Assembly (NCBI GenBank): GCA_964418645.1
Contig: CAYQME010000028.1
Span: 1-30,265 of the forward strand
DNA length: 30,265 bases
Reading direction: 5' to 3'
Origin: JAADHG01 sp964418645
GTDB taxonomy: Bacteria > Bacteroidota > Bacteroidia > Flavobacteriales > Flavobacteriaceae
Positions 16,957-25,756 of the stretch are shown piece after piece (the first letter of the stretch is position 1; each line of letters begins with the position of its first letter). Position numbers and translations under genes: made by a program. The notes below the pieces were generated by a model, which was not told where the DNA came from, searched no databases, and worked only from the letters and a program-made list of their open reading frames with translations.

Positions 16957-18113
16957 GTACAAGAAAAATATGTGTTGTTATAACAGCAAGGCCCTCTTAC
17001 AGTAGGATAAAAACAGCACTAACAGCAATACAAAAACATCCTAAACTGGAGCTACAACTTGTAGTTGCAGGATCGGCTTTATTAGATCGTTATGGTAATG
17101 CGGTTGATTATATAGAAAGTGATGGGTTTAAAATAAATGCTAAGGTGTTTATGGTTTTAGAAGGGGAGAATAAAACATCTATGGCAAAAACTACAGGCTT
17201 AGGTGTTATGGAATTAGCAAATACATTTTATAATTTAAAACCAGATGCAGTTATAACTATTGCTGATCGTTTTGAAACTATTGCAACTTCAATAGCAGCA
17301 TCTTATCAGAATATTCCATTAATTCATATTCAAGGAGGAGAAGTTACTGGGAATATTGATGAGAAGGTACGACATGCTAATACAAAACTTGCAGATATTC
17401 ATTTAGTAGCTTCAGAAGAAGCTAAGTCACGTGTTATTAAAATGGGAGAAGATGCAAGCTATGTATTTAATACGGGGTGTCCATCTATAGACATTGCATA
17501 TCAAGTATCTGAATACCCTAAACTGGATTTTAACCCCATAAAAAAATATGGAGGTGTTGGTCAATCAATTAATTGGAAAGAAGGCTATATAGTCGTCATG
17601 CAGCATCCAGTAACAACAGAGTATGCACAAGCTAAAAAAAATGTGCTAACCACATTAAAAGTTGTGCATGAGTTAGGAATTCCTGCTTTTTGGTTTTGGC
17701 CAAATGTAGATGCAGGTGCAGATGGAACGTCCAATGGTATTCGTTCGTACAGAGAAATACATCAGCCAGAAAACATACATTTTTTTAAAAATATGATTCC
17801 AGAAGATTTTTTACGTTTATTAATAAATAGTAAATGTTTAATAGGGAATTCTAGTGTGGGCATTAGAGAATGTGCTTTTTTAGGAATACCAGTTGTCAAT
17901 ATAGGCACACGCCAACAAGGAAGAGCAAGAGGCAAAAATGTTTTAGATGTATCATATGAGGAAAAAGCTATTAAAGAAGGTATTTTAGATAGAATACAAG
18001 CTCATGGTTCAATGGTAAATGATACTACTTACGGTAAAGGTAATTCAGGTGAAAAAATAGCGAATATTTTATCAGATATAACATTGCGTTTTCATAAAAC
18101 CATTACTTACTAA
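16953..18113 (+). CDS. neuC: UDP-N-acetylglucosamine 2-epimerase, hydrolysing (NeuC-like)
   Basis: Expected to convert UDP-GlcNAc to free ManNAc plus UDP, feeding the synthase encoded just before it. The 386-residue GT-B-like protein has TARPSYSR at 11-18, ADRFE at 104-108, HIQGGEVTGNIDEKVRHA at 125-142, QHPVTTE at 217-223, NVDAG at 251-255, GNSSVGIRE at 298-306 and IGTRQQGR at 317-324. The GGEVTGxIDE-x-x-RHA and GNSSxGIRE signatures separate it from the WecB-like enzyme at 11406. The same fold is used by LegG/NnaA for a 2,4-diacetamido sugar, so the exact substrate is inferred from the absence of legionaminate/pseudaminate genes in the window. Four-base overlap with neuB, one-base overlap with neuA. 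Confidence 0.88.
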   Translation: MSTRKICVVITARPSYSRIKTALTAIQKHPKLELQLVVAGSALLDRYGNAVDYIESDGFKINAKVFMVLEGENKTSMAKTTGLGVMELANTFYNLKPDAVITIADRFETIATSIAASYQNIPLIHIQGGEVTGNIDEKVRHANTKLADIHLVASEEAKSRVIKMGEDASYVFNTGCPSIDIAYQVSEYPKLDFNPIKKYGGVGQSINWKEGYIVVMQHPVTTEYAQAKKNVLTTLKVVHELGIPAFWFWPNVDAGADGTSNGIRSYREIHQPENIHFFKNMIPEDFLRLLINSKCLIGNSSVGIRECAFLGIPVVNIGTRQQGRARGKNVLDVSYEEKAIKEGILDRIQAHGSMVNDTTYGKGNSGEKIANILSDITLRFHKTITY

Positions 18114-18811
18114 TGAGGGTTTTAGGTATCATACCAGCGCGTGGACGCTCTAAATCTGTTCCTAGAAAGAACATTAAAATGCTTGGAGGGAAGCCTTTAT
18201 TGCAATATACAATTGACGCAGCAAATGAGGCTAGAGGTATCACAAAGCTTATTTTAAGTTCTGATGATGACGAAATTATTAAAATAGCAAAACAATTACA
18301 ATTGGAAGTTCCTTTTAAACGGCCATTAAATTTAGCAGAGGACAGTACTCCAACCTTACCTGTAATTCAACATGCTTTAAAGTTTTATCAAGCGCAGCAT
18401 ATAAATTTTGATGCCGTTTGCTTACTTCAGGTTACAAGTCCTTTTAAAACAGGTGAATTTATTGATACCGCTATAGATAAATTCGTTAAGAGTGGTGCAG
18501 ATGCTTTGGTTTCTGTGCAAAAGGTTCCTGATGAATATAATCCGCATTGGACATTCAAGTCAAATGAGAATGGTTTTATTGAGTTATTAACTGGAGATAA
18601 AGAAATTATATCTAGACGACAAGATTTACCCAAAGTTTATCATAGAGATGGTTTAATCTATATAACCAAGACAGACGTGTTATTGAAACAAGATTCGTTA
18701 TATGGTACTAAAACTGCTTATATAGAATCACCATCAGATTGCCCAATTAATATTGATACTAATGCTGATTGGGAAAAAGCTGAGGCATATCTAAAATCTA
18801 AAAGCAACTAA
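18113..18811 (+). CDS. neuA: CMP-N-acetylneuraminate cytidylyltransferase (CMP-sialic acid synthetase)
   Basis: Activates the nonulosonic acid with CTP to the CMP-sugar donor. The 232-residue protein has the CTP-binding P-loop-like motif IPARGRSKSVPRKN at 7-20 (R-x-x-S-K-x-x-P-x-K-N pattern), LLQVTSPFKTGE at about 104-115, ISRRQDLPKVYHRDGLIYI at about 166-184 and a final SPSDCPINIDTNADW, matching the NeuA family in order and length. It lacks the O-acetylesterase domain found in E. coli NeuA. It completes a NeuB-NeuC-NeuA set without gaps. The next gene, an AsnB-type amidotransferase, begins two bases later. Confidence 0.9.
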   Translation: MRVLGIIPARGRSKSVPRKNIKMLGGKPLLQYTIDAANEARGITKLILSSDDDEIIKIAKQLQLEVPFKRPLNLAEDSTPTLPVIQHALKFYQAQHINFDAVCLLQVTSPFKTGEFIDTAIDKFVKSGADALVSVQKVPDEYNPHWTFKSNENGFIELLTGDKEIISRRQDLPKVYHRDGLIYITKTDVLLKQDSLYGTKTAYIESPSDCPINIDTNADWEKAEAYLKSKSN

Positions 18812-18813
18812 TT

Positions 18814-20520
18814 ATGTGTGGTATTGCTGGGCTTGTTGGAAGTGATGACTATAAACTTCAATTACAAGCTATGTTACAATCTCAGAAGCATAGAGGTCCA
18901 GATTTCACAGGCACTTTTTTTGATAGAAATCATGTGGCTTTTGGACATAATAGATTAGCGATAATTGATTTATCACAAAACGCTAATCAACCTTTTAAAG
19001 ACATTACCGGTAGATATATAATTGTTTTTAATGGTGAAATTTATAATTATTTAGAGCTTAAAAAAGATTTAAAAAGGGACTATGATTTTCAAACAAGTTC
19101 AGATACTGAAGTATTACTGGCTTTGTTTATTAAATATGGTAACGCATGTTTAAATATGCTTAACGGAATGTTTGCTTTTGCAATCTGGGATACAGGTAAG
19201 AAAACACTTTTCGCTGCTAGGGATAGATTTGGGATAAAACCTTTTTATTATAGTATGCATAAAAGGTTATTGATATTTTCTAGCGAAATTAAAACCATAC
19301 ACAAAAGTGGAGTTATTAAAAAAGCAAATCAAAATGTTTGGATACGATATTTTTCATGTGGGAGTTATGGCTTGCCTGATGAAACATTTTGGGATAATGT
19401 ATCACAGCTTCCCGCAGGACATTATTTAGAATATATAGATAAAAATTTAAGCATTACCAAATGGTATGATTTTGTAAAAAGAGTTCAGAGTCAACCAAAA
19501 AGCACAGATTATAATATCGCTAAAGAAACGTATAGGGATTTATTAAAAGACAGTATTAAGTTAAGATTTAGGGCAGATGTACCAATTGCCTTTAATATAA
19601 GTGGTGGATTAGATAGTTCTGCTTTACTGGCCATTGCCAATATGTCTCAAAAAAGCATAGATAAAATCGAAGGTTTTACATTTTATACAGGAGATGATAA
19701 TTATGACGAACTGCCTTGGGTGGAACAGATAATAAAGAGATATAAAAGTCCTTTAAATAAAGTTTTATTAAAATCAGATGAAGTTCCTAAGTTATCAAAT
19801 TTTATTAATGATATACAGGATGAGCCTTTTGGCGGAGTACCTACCTTAGCCTATTCAAAATTGTTTAATGTAGCTTCAAAAAAGGGAATTAAAGTATTGC
19901 TTGATGGGCAAGGGATGGATGAACAATTGGCAGGATATGATTATTATATGTCAAATTCTAAATCTAATATTCAAGGTGTTGCAAATAGTCCTTTTAGAGC
20001 AAATATGCTTAAATCTGGATTACTGATGGATATAAGTAAGCAAGATTATCCACAGCCATTTAAAACTTGGATTAAGAACCTGCAATATAGAGATTTGTTC
20101 TACACAAAAATACCAAGATCATTACGCTTTAATGATAGAGTCTCTATGGCTTATGCTACAGAATTACGAATGCCATTTTTAGATTATAGATTGGTTGAGT
20201 TTGCCTTTTCATTACCAGCTGAATTTAAAATAAAAGGCTCTGTAAATAAAAGAATTTTGAGGGATGTCATTTCAAAATATATTAATAAAGAAGCATCTTA
20301 TGCTCCAAAACGACCATTACAAACACCGCAGCGGGAATGGTTAGGGAATGATTTGCAAGCCTTTGTTAGACGTCATATTGACAATATTAAAACTAGTCCC
20401 TATAAATCGTGGTTCAATTTGAATGAGATTGATAGGGAATGGGATGCTTACCTTAAAGGAGATAATCAGTCAAGTTTTCATATTTGGCAATTGGTTAATT
20501 TTTCATTACTAATGACTTAG
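18814..20520 (+). CDS. asnB: Glutamine-dependent asparagine synthase family amidotransferase (AsnB/WbpS-like)
   Basis: Class II glutamine amidotransferase fused to an ATP-pyrophosphatase synthase domain. The N-terminal nucleophile C2 is in MCGIAGLVG; HRGPD is at 26-30, HNRLAIIDLS at 45-54 and FNGEIYN at 72-78. The PP-loop SGGLDSS is at 263-269, and LRMPFLDYRLVEFA follows in the C-terminal part. Both active sites look intact. In housekeeping loci this enzyme makes asparagine, but homologues in O-antigen loci (WbpS type) are thought to amidate uronic acids. Its position two bases after neuA, inside a glycan operon, supports a sugar-carboxylate amidation role here; uronate or nonulosonate are the candidate acceptors. 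Length (568) is normal to slightly short for the family. Confidence 0.9.
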   Translation: MCGIAGLVGSDDYKLQLQAMLQSQKHRGPDFTGTFFDRNHVAFGHNRLAIIDLSQNANQPFKDITGRYIIVFNGEIYNYLELKKDLKRDYDFQTSSDTEVLLALFIKYGNACLNMLNGMFAFAIWDTGKKTLFAARDRFGIKPFYYSMHKRLLIFSSEIKTIHKSGVIKKANQNVWIRYFSCGSYGLPDETFWDNVSQLPAGHYLEYIDKNLSITKWYDFVKRVQSQPKSTDYNIAKETYRDLLKDSIKLRFRADVPIAFNISGGLDSSALLAIANMSQKSIDKIEGFTFYTGDDNYDELPWVEQIIKRYKSPLNKVLLKSDEVPKLSNFINDIQDEPFGGVPTLAYSKLFNVASKKGIKVLLDGQGMDEQLAGYDYYMSNSKSNIQGVANSPFRANMLKSGLLMDISKQDYPQPFKTWIKNLQYRDLFYTKIPRSLRFNDRVSMAYATELRMPFLDYRLVEFAFSLPAEFKIKGSVNKRILRDVISKYINKEASYAPKRPLQTPQREWLGNDLQAFVRRHIDNIKTSPYKSWFNLNEIDREWDAYLKGDNQSSFHIWQLVNFSLLMT

Positions 20521-20587
20521 TTACGTCATGTATATTTCTAAAAACAGTATCTTTAGCCTTAATAAATAACAATCAATTGTCCCTAAT

Positions 20588-22000
20588 TTGAAAACATTAA
20601 AATCAAAATTAGCTTTAGTAATAACAGATGGAGTAGGCTTTAGAAATTATGTATTAAGTGATTTTTTGCAAAGCTCTCATGATGCTTTTGACGAGGTAGT
20701 TATTTTTTCTGGATTGCCATTGTCTAGCTTTCATGGATTTAAAATGGATAACTGCATTATTGAGGAGCTTGAAGATTTTAGGGAACCACTTGAAACATGG
20801 TTTTTTAGAAAACTCAAAGAAATTGCACATTTACAGCTTCACAAAAACAATAACTTTGGAATTAGCGATAATTTAAAAAATAATTACCCGAAAACTAATA
20901 CTAAAAGAGGGGTATTGATAAAGCTCATCTTTGTGTGGAGCTGGTTTTTTAAATCTGAAAAGTGGATAAGTAGATATTATAAACTTCAGCAAAAAAGCTT
21001 TTCAAAGACGGCAACAACAAAAAGATATGTATCTCTTTTAAAAGCACACAATCCAGATATATTATATTTTACGCATCAACGCCCTCCATATATTGCACCA
21101 ATAATATTGGCATCAGAGATTTTGAAAATAAAAACGGCTACATTTATTTTTAGCTGGGATAATCTAGCATCAAAAGGTAGAATGAGTGGTGATTTTGATT
21201 ATTATTTTGTGTGGAGTGAATTAATGAAATCAGAACTTTTAGAGTTTTATAAAAATATAGACGAACAGCGAATTAAACTCGTAGGGACACCCCAGTTTGA
21301 ACCCTATATTTTAGATAGATATGCCTCAACAGAAAACTATTATTATGAAAGGTTTGATTTAGATATTTCTAAAAAGACCATATGTTTTAGCTGTGGAGAT
21401 ATTTCTACCAGTAAAAATGATGAATTATATATAGAAACAATAGCAGAGGCTATAATTAAAAATGATATTGAGGCGTCGGTAAATTTATTGGTTCGGACTT
21501 CTCCAGCTGAAGAACCACATAGATTTAACAATCTTAAAGAAAAATATCCATTTATTGTATGGAATTATCCGAAATGGAAGTTAAGTAGAGGAGACCACCA
21601 GGAAATGTGGTCTCAACGTATTCCGTCTGTTGAGGATGTTAAGGATTTAAGATGTATATTAAATTACAGTGATTTATTTATAAATATGTGTTCTACAATG
21701 AGTTTAGATGCCATGTTTTTTAAAAAGCCAGTAATAAACCCTGTTTTTGGTAATGACCATAATGGATTATATAACGATCAACGATTTCTGAAATATAAAC
21801 ACTATAAAAAAGTAATAGATAGTGGAGCTGTTGCTATAGTAAAGAATGAGAAGGCTCTAATTAATGAAATAAATCAATGCTTGAATAAGCCACAATTAAG
21901 ACTAGCATCACAGGGAAAATTACTTGATATACAACTAGGTTGTGATTTGAAGGGGACAAGCGAGCGTATAATAAACCATATTAAAGCCTGTACAGAATGA
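20588..22000 (+). CDS. Uncharacterised GT-B-like protein, candidate glycosyltransferase
   Basis: 470-residue protein that I cannot place in a named family. Visible features: a Rossmann-like N-terminus (LALVITDGVGFRNYVLSDFL), HQRPPYIAPIILA near 162, SWDNLASKGRM at about 189-199, a DYYFVWSELMKSELLEFY strand and LVGTPQFEPY, then LLVRTSPAEEPHRF at 300-313 and MCSTMSLDAMFFKKPVINPVFG at 367-388. The last resembles the donor-site S-x-x-x-D/E and kPVI segments of GT-B and CDP-glycerol/sialyl-type transferases. The TTG start at 20588 is the only plausible one near the conserved start. It is the first gene after neuA-asnB, separated by 67 bases, and overlaps the next GT4 by four bases. A sialyltransferase role is possible but untested. 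Confidence 0.65.
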   Translation: MKTLKSKLALVITDGVGFRNYVLSDFLQSSHDAFDEVVIFSGLPLSSFHGFKMDNCIIEELEDFREPLETWFFRKLKEIAHLQLHKNNNFGISDNLKNNYPKTNTKRGVLIKLIFVWSWFFKSEKWISRYYKLQQKSFSKTATTKRYVSLLKAHNPDILYFTHQRPPYIAPIILASEILKIKTATFIFSWDNLASKGRMSGDFDYYFVWSELMKSELLEFYKNIDEQRIKLVGTPQFEPYILDRYASTENYYYERFDLDISKKTICFSCGDISTSKNDELYIETIAEAIIKNDIEASVNLLVRTSPAEEPHRFNNLKEKYPFIVWNYPKWKLSRGDHQEMWSQRIPSVEDVKDLRCILNYSDLFINMCSTMSLDAMFFKKPVINPVFGNDHNGLYNDQRFLKYKHYKKVIDSGAVAIVKNEKALINEINQCLNKPQLRLASQGKLLDIQLGCDLKGTSERIINHIKACTE

Positions 22001-23085
22001 AAAAAAATATAGCTGTACTATGCGATTATTATTTAATACCTGAAAGAATAGGGGGGATGGATCGGTTTTATATCGTCTATGATAAAGCTGCTAAAATATT
22101 AGGTTTTAATATCGACTGGTTTTTTTCTAAGGATACAAACTTTGAGTTTTACAAAGACTTAACAATTTATAGTGCTAACAATACGAGTGTAGAACAATTC
22201 TTCTTATGGCATTGTGAGAATAGTGATATAGAATATGACGTGGTAGTGACTCATTTTTTGCAGCCTGTTTCAATTTTTTTTAAAGCGATTAAAAAGATTA
22301 ATCCATCTGTATATATTATTAATGTAGATCATAATCCAAGGCCATTAAACGGCTTTACCCTCAAGAAAAGAATAAAAAATAAAATCAAAGGTTTGATGTA
22401 TGGAAAGTATGTCGATAAACTTATTGGAGTGTCAAACTATACTAGCGCATCTATATTAAAAGATTTTGGAAGACAATTAAAGCACAAAGTGCACACAATA
22501 CACAATGGCATTGATGTGTTATCTTGTAAAAAGCAGCATATAGATAGAGGTCAAAAGCCTTTTAAATTTGTAGTAGTTTCTCATTTACGAGAGTCTAAAG
22601 GGATACAAGATTTATTACGGGCTGTAAGTATATTGGATGTTGAGCTTAAAAGTATTTTGAGTATTGACATTTATGGGGAAGGTCCATACAAAGATGAGCT
22701 CATAAAATTACAACAGGAATATGGGCTTGAAGAGTTTATTCATTTTAAGGGGAGTTCTTCAAGGGTTAATGAAATATTGAAAAATTACCATTACTTGATT
22801 CAGCCGACTTATATGGAGTGTTTTAGTTTGTCTTTGTTAGAAAGTTTAGCATGTAATGTCCCAGTAATTACAACTACTGTTGGCGGAAATATAGAGCTTG
22901 TAAAAGATGGCTTTAATGGCTTTATTTTTACACCTAAGGATGTAAATAAATTATCATTTATAATTTTAGGAATTGTTAAAGGCGAATTAAAGATTGAGGT
23001 AGATGTTAATGAATTAGTAGTGAAAAAGTTTACTTTAGATAGAATGGTAAATAACCATATTAAATTACTTGAAGAATGCATATAG
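21997..23085 (+). CDS. GT4 family glycosyltransferase
   Basis: Retaining GT-B glycosyltransferase of 362 residues. The acceptor domain ends with VDKLIGVSNYT and VHTIHNGIDV; the donor domain opens with FVVVSHLRESKGIQDLLRA and IYGEGPYKDEL. The E-x7-E motif is at 274-282 (ECFSLSLLE), followed by NVPVITTTVGG. A GGMDRF element near residue 20 takes the usual GGxxR place. A run of six guanines near 22050 encodes that glycine pair, unusual in this AT-rich DNA but too short to claim phase variation. It is coupled by four- and ten-base overlaps to its neighbours. Confidence 0.92.
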   Translation: MKKNIAVLCDYYLIPERIGGMDRFYIVYDKAAKILGFNIDWFFSKDTNFEFYKDLTIYSANNTSVEQFFLWHCENSDIEYDVVVTHFLQPVSIFFKAIKKINPSVYIINVDHNPRPLNGFTLKKRIKNKIKGLMYGKYVDKLIGVSNYTSASILKDFGRQLKHKVHTIHNGIDVLSCKKQHIDRGQKPFKFVVVSHLRESKGIQDLLRAVSILDVELKSILSIDIYGEGPYKDELIKLQQEYGLEEFIHFKGSSSRVNEILKNYHYLIQPTYMECFSLSLLESLACNVPVITTTVGGNIELVKDGFNGFIFTPKDVNKLSFIILGIVKGELKIEVDVNELVVKKFTLDRMVNNHIKLLEECI

Positions 23086-24215
23086 CTTTCCTAACACCAG
23101 AATATCCACACGAAAGTTTTATACCTTGTGGGGGATTAGGGACAAGTATAAAAAATCTAGCTTTAGGTTTGATTAAAACTGGGATAAAAGTATCTGTATT
23201 TGTGGTATTTCAAAACAATGATAAAAACTTTGATTTAGATGGTGTAAATATTTTTAGTATTAAGAGAAGAAAATACTTTTTTTTTAGCTGGTATATTCAA
23301 AGAAAAAGAATTCAAAAAATAATAAAAAAGCGAATAGATTTAGATGAAATACACTTGATAGAAGTACCAGATTGGACAGGAATATCAGCATTTATGAAAT
23401 TTTCAGTTCCAATAGTAATTCGTTTGCATGGTAGTGATGCTTATTTTTGTAAATTGGAAGGACGAAAACAAAAATTCAAAAACTTCTTTTTTGAAAAAAA
23501 AGCACTTAATAACACTGATGCTATTGTTTCTGTCAGTACGTTTACTGGAAATATAACAAAGCAAATATTTAAATTAAAGCATAATATTAAAATAATTCAT
23601 AACGGCATAAATATTACAGGCTTCATGCCGCTAAATACTCCAATAATTAGAGGGCAGTTATTATATTTTGGAACTATTATTAGAAAAAAAGGCGTTTTAG
23701 AATTGGCTGAGGTGTTTAATTTGGTAAAAAAGAAAAATGCGGATACAAGTCTTTTATTGGTTGGAAAAGATACTACAGATGTGTTTACCAAAACATCAAC
23801 ACTTCAATTATTCTACGATGTATTGACCCCTGAAGCCAAAACTTCAGTTAAGCATTTAAATGAAGTACCCTATAAAGAAATCAAAGGCTATATTAACAAA
23901 GCAAATATAATTGTGCTACCAAGTTTTGCAGAAGCGTTCCCTATGACTTGGTTGGAAACTCTAGCTATGGAAAAAGCATTGATATCGTCTAACATTGGTT
24001 GGGCAAATGAACTGATGGTAGATAATCAAACGGGTTTTACTGTAAATCCAAAAGATCACAATGCGTTTTCTTTAAAGATTATTGAATTATTAGACAATCC
24101 CAAATTATGTAAAGAATTTGGCAGGGCTGGACGAAAAAGGGTTATAGAAAAATTTTCAGCACAAAAAATTACGAATCAAAACATTGAATTTTATAAATCT
24201 GTAATATATAAATGA
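23076..24215 (+). CDS. GT4 family glycosyltransferase
   Basis: Retaining GT-B glycosyltransferase of 379 residues. FLTPEYPHESFIPCGGLGTSI at the N-terminus is the glycogen-synthase-like GGLGT acceptor loop seen in many GT4 enzymes; RLHGSD near 115 is also typical. The donor domain starts with LLYFGTIIRKKGVLELAEVF, and the E-x7-E motif is at 286-294 (EAFPMTWLE), followed by SSNIGWANELMVDNQTG. It overlaps the upstream GT4 by ten bases and the downstream bidomain enzyme by four. Sugar donor unknown. Confidence 0.92.
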   Translation: MHIAFLTPEYPHESFIPCGGLGTSIKNLALGLIKTGIKVSVFVVFQNNDKNFDLDGVNIFSIKRRKYFFFSWYIQRKRIQKIIKKRIDLDEIHLIEVPDWTGISAFMKFSVPIVIRLHGSDAYFCKLEGRKQKFKNFFFEKKALNNTDAIVSVSTFTGNITKQIFKLKHNIKIIHNGINITGFMPLNTPIIRGQLLYFGTIIRKKGVLELAEVFNLVKKKNADTSLLLVGKDTTDVFTKTSTLQLFYDVLTPEAKTSVKHLNEVPYKEIKGYINKANIIVLPSFAEAFPMTWLETLAMEKALISSNIGWANELMVDNQTGFTVNPKDHNAFSLKIIELLDNPKLCKEFGRAGRKRVIEKFSAQKITNQNIEFYKSVIYK

Positions 24216-25756
24216 TTGTGATTTTACATAAGCATAATAAATTTGTTAAGGTCTATGATAATATTACAAAAAAGGCAATTAGCATCTCAGATAATGGTTT
24301 GGTTAACGTTTTTTTTGAATTAGCAAGACGTTTTAAAAATAGACTTATTGTTTGGTGCGATGATGATTTAAGGGATTATATAAACGCAGAAGAATTTAAT
24401 CAGGTATTTTATCATAAATTAGTAATGGCTTCTTTTGAAGTTGGAGACACGAATTATATAGATGACCGTATTGGCTATGTTGAATCTTCTCCTTTTATAA
24501 AAATAAATAAAAGTGTGAACTATCCAACTTGGATTATGGGTAGCTCGATAGGGGGTATTAATTCTGATGTTTTGGCTTGTTATAATGTAAAGGATTACAA
24601 AAATAGAACTTTCGATTACACTTTGAATTCCATTGCAAAATTGGGGATAGTAAACGGATTATTTTGTTATTCATCACCAAAACTATTACGCGAAAATATA
24701 AAGCACTCAAATAATGATAAATCTTCAAAATACGAGATGTTTAAATTTATAAAGGAACATTACCGTGGAAGATGGACTTATATAGCCTTTTTTAATAGTT
24801 TGGTTTATGAAAAACGTTTTTTATTGCTACCATTAATTATGTCTTTTTTTACTTCTAAAAAAATAAATAAACCAAGTTTCAAAGAACTCAAGACCTCTGT
24901 AAATAATAATTTTAATTCAAATGTCACTTTAGATGTTATTATTCCTACAATAGGAAGAAAGGAATTTTTATATAATGTTTTAAAAGACCTATCCCACCAA
25001 ACCTTACTACCTAAAAGTGTTATAATTATTGAACAAAACTCAGACCATGCAAGTAAAACAACTTTAGATTATTTACAAAATGAATCATGGCCCTTTCATA
25101 TTAAGCATAGTTTTATAAATAAAACCGGTGCTTGTAATGCTAGAAACATGGCATTAAAGCAAACAGAATCTGATTGGATTTTTTTAGCAGATGATGATAT
25201 TCGATTTAAAGAAAAAACTTTCGAAATTGCTCTAAAAGAAATATATAGTTATGGGTTAAATGCAGCCACACTTGCATGTTTAAGACGAGGAGATAAAGAA
25301 ATAAAACAACCAATTTTACAATGGAATACCTTCGGTTCTGGTTGCAGTATTATTTCTAACCGTATTGCAAAACTAATAGCTTTTGATATAGCATTTGAAC
25401 ACGGATTTGGTGAAGATGGTGATTTTGGAATGCAAATTAGAAACCTTGGTGAAGATATTGCCTATTTGCCAAAGTGTAAATTACTTCATCTCAAAGCTTC
25501 AACTGGTGGTTTTAGAACTAATTTTATTCCTCCTTGGAAAGATCATGAGATTCAACCCAAACCATTACCCACGATTATGTTATATAATTTAAAACATCAA
25601 TCTTGTTTTCAAATAAATGGTTATAAAACTATATTATTTTTAAAGTATTTTAAATTGCAGGATAATAGAAATATAGTTTCTTATTTTTTTCAAATGAAAA
25701 AGCAATGGCAGAAAAGTGTGTATTTGGCAAAACAATTAAAAATTCAAAGTAATTAA
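24212..25756 (+). CDS. Bidomain protein: unknown N-terminal domain fused to GT2 glycosyltransferase
   Basis: At 514 residues it is far longer than the other GT2 genes here (277-340). Residues from about 240 to 500 are a GT-A domain: LDVIIPTIGRKEFL, IIEQNSDH in place of DDGS, GACNARNMAL, the metal-binding DDD at 327-329 (LADDDIRF), and GFGEDGDFGMQIRNLGEDI near 395-410. Residues 1-235 are not recognised; they contain RLIVWCDDDLRDYI, IMGSSIGGIN, a GIVNGLFCYSSPKLLR stretch and a hydrophobic FLLLPLIMSFF near residue 215. This N-terminal part could be a second, degenerate transferase-like domain or an acceptor-binding module. Overlaps of four and one bases tie it to its neighbours. Confidence 0.85.
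   Translation: MIVILHKHNKFVKVYDNITKKAISISDNGLVNVFFELARRFKNRLIVWCDDDLRDYINAEEFNQVFYHKLVMASFEVGDTNYIDDRIGYVESSPFIKINKSVNYPTWIMGSSIGGINSDVLACYNVKDYKNRTFDYTLNSIAKLGIVNGLFCYSSPKLLRENIKHSNNDKSSKYEMFKFIKEHYRGRWTYIAFFNSLVYEKRFLLLPLIMSFFTSKKINKPSFKELKTSVNNNFNSNVTLDVIIPTIGRKEFLYNVLKDLSHQTLLPKSVIIIEQNSDHASKTTLDYLQNESWPFHIKHSFINKTGACNARNMALKQTESDWIFLADDDIRFKEKTFEIALKEIYSYGLNAATLACLRRGDKEIKQPILQWNTFGSGCSIISNRIAKLIAFDIAFEHGFGEDGDFGMQIRNLGEDIAYLPKCKLLHLKASTGGFRTNFIPPWKDHEIQPKPLPTIMLYNLKHQSCFQINGYKTILFLKYFKLQDNRNIVSYFFQMKKQWQKSVYLAKQLKIQSN

Noticed and set aside
15955..18811. Reading the cassette as a legionaminic or pseudaminic acid pathway
   Set aside because: No dehydratase/aminotransferase/acetyltransferase set (PseB/C/H or LegB/C/H) is present in the window. 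The three genes fit Neu5Ac best, though missing genes elsewhere in the genome cannot be excluded.
22049..22054. G6 run in the GT4 gene at 21997 as a phase-variation tract
   Set aside because: Six guanines is too short to support a claim of slipped-strand phase variation, and it encodes the glycine pair in a normal acceptor loop.
22809..23081. 90-codon open frame on the minus strand
   Set aside because: Antisense to the donor domain of the GT4 gene at 21997, with no recognisable protein features.
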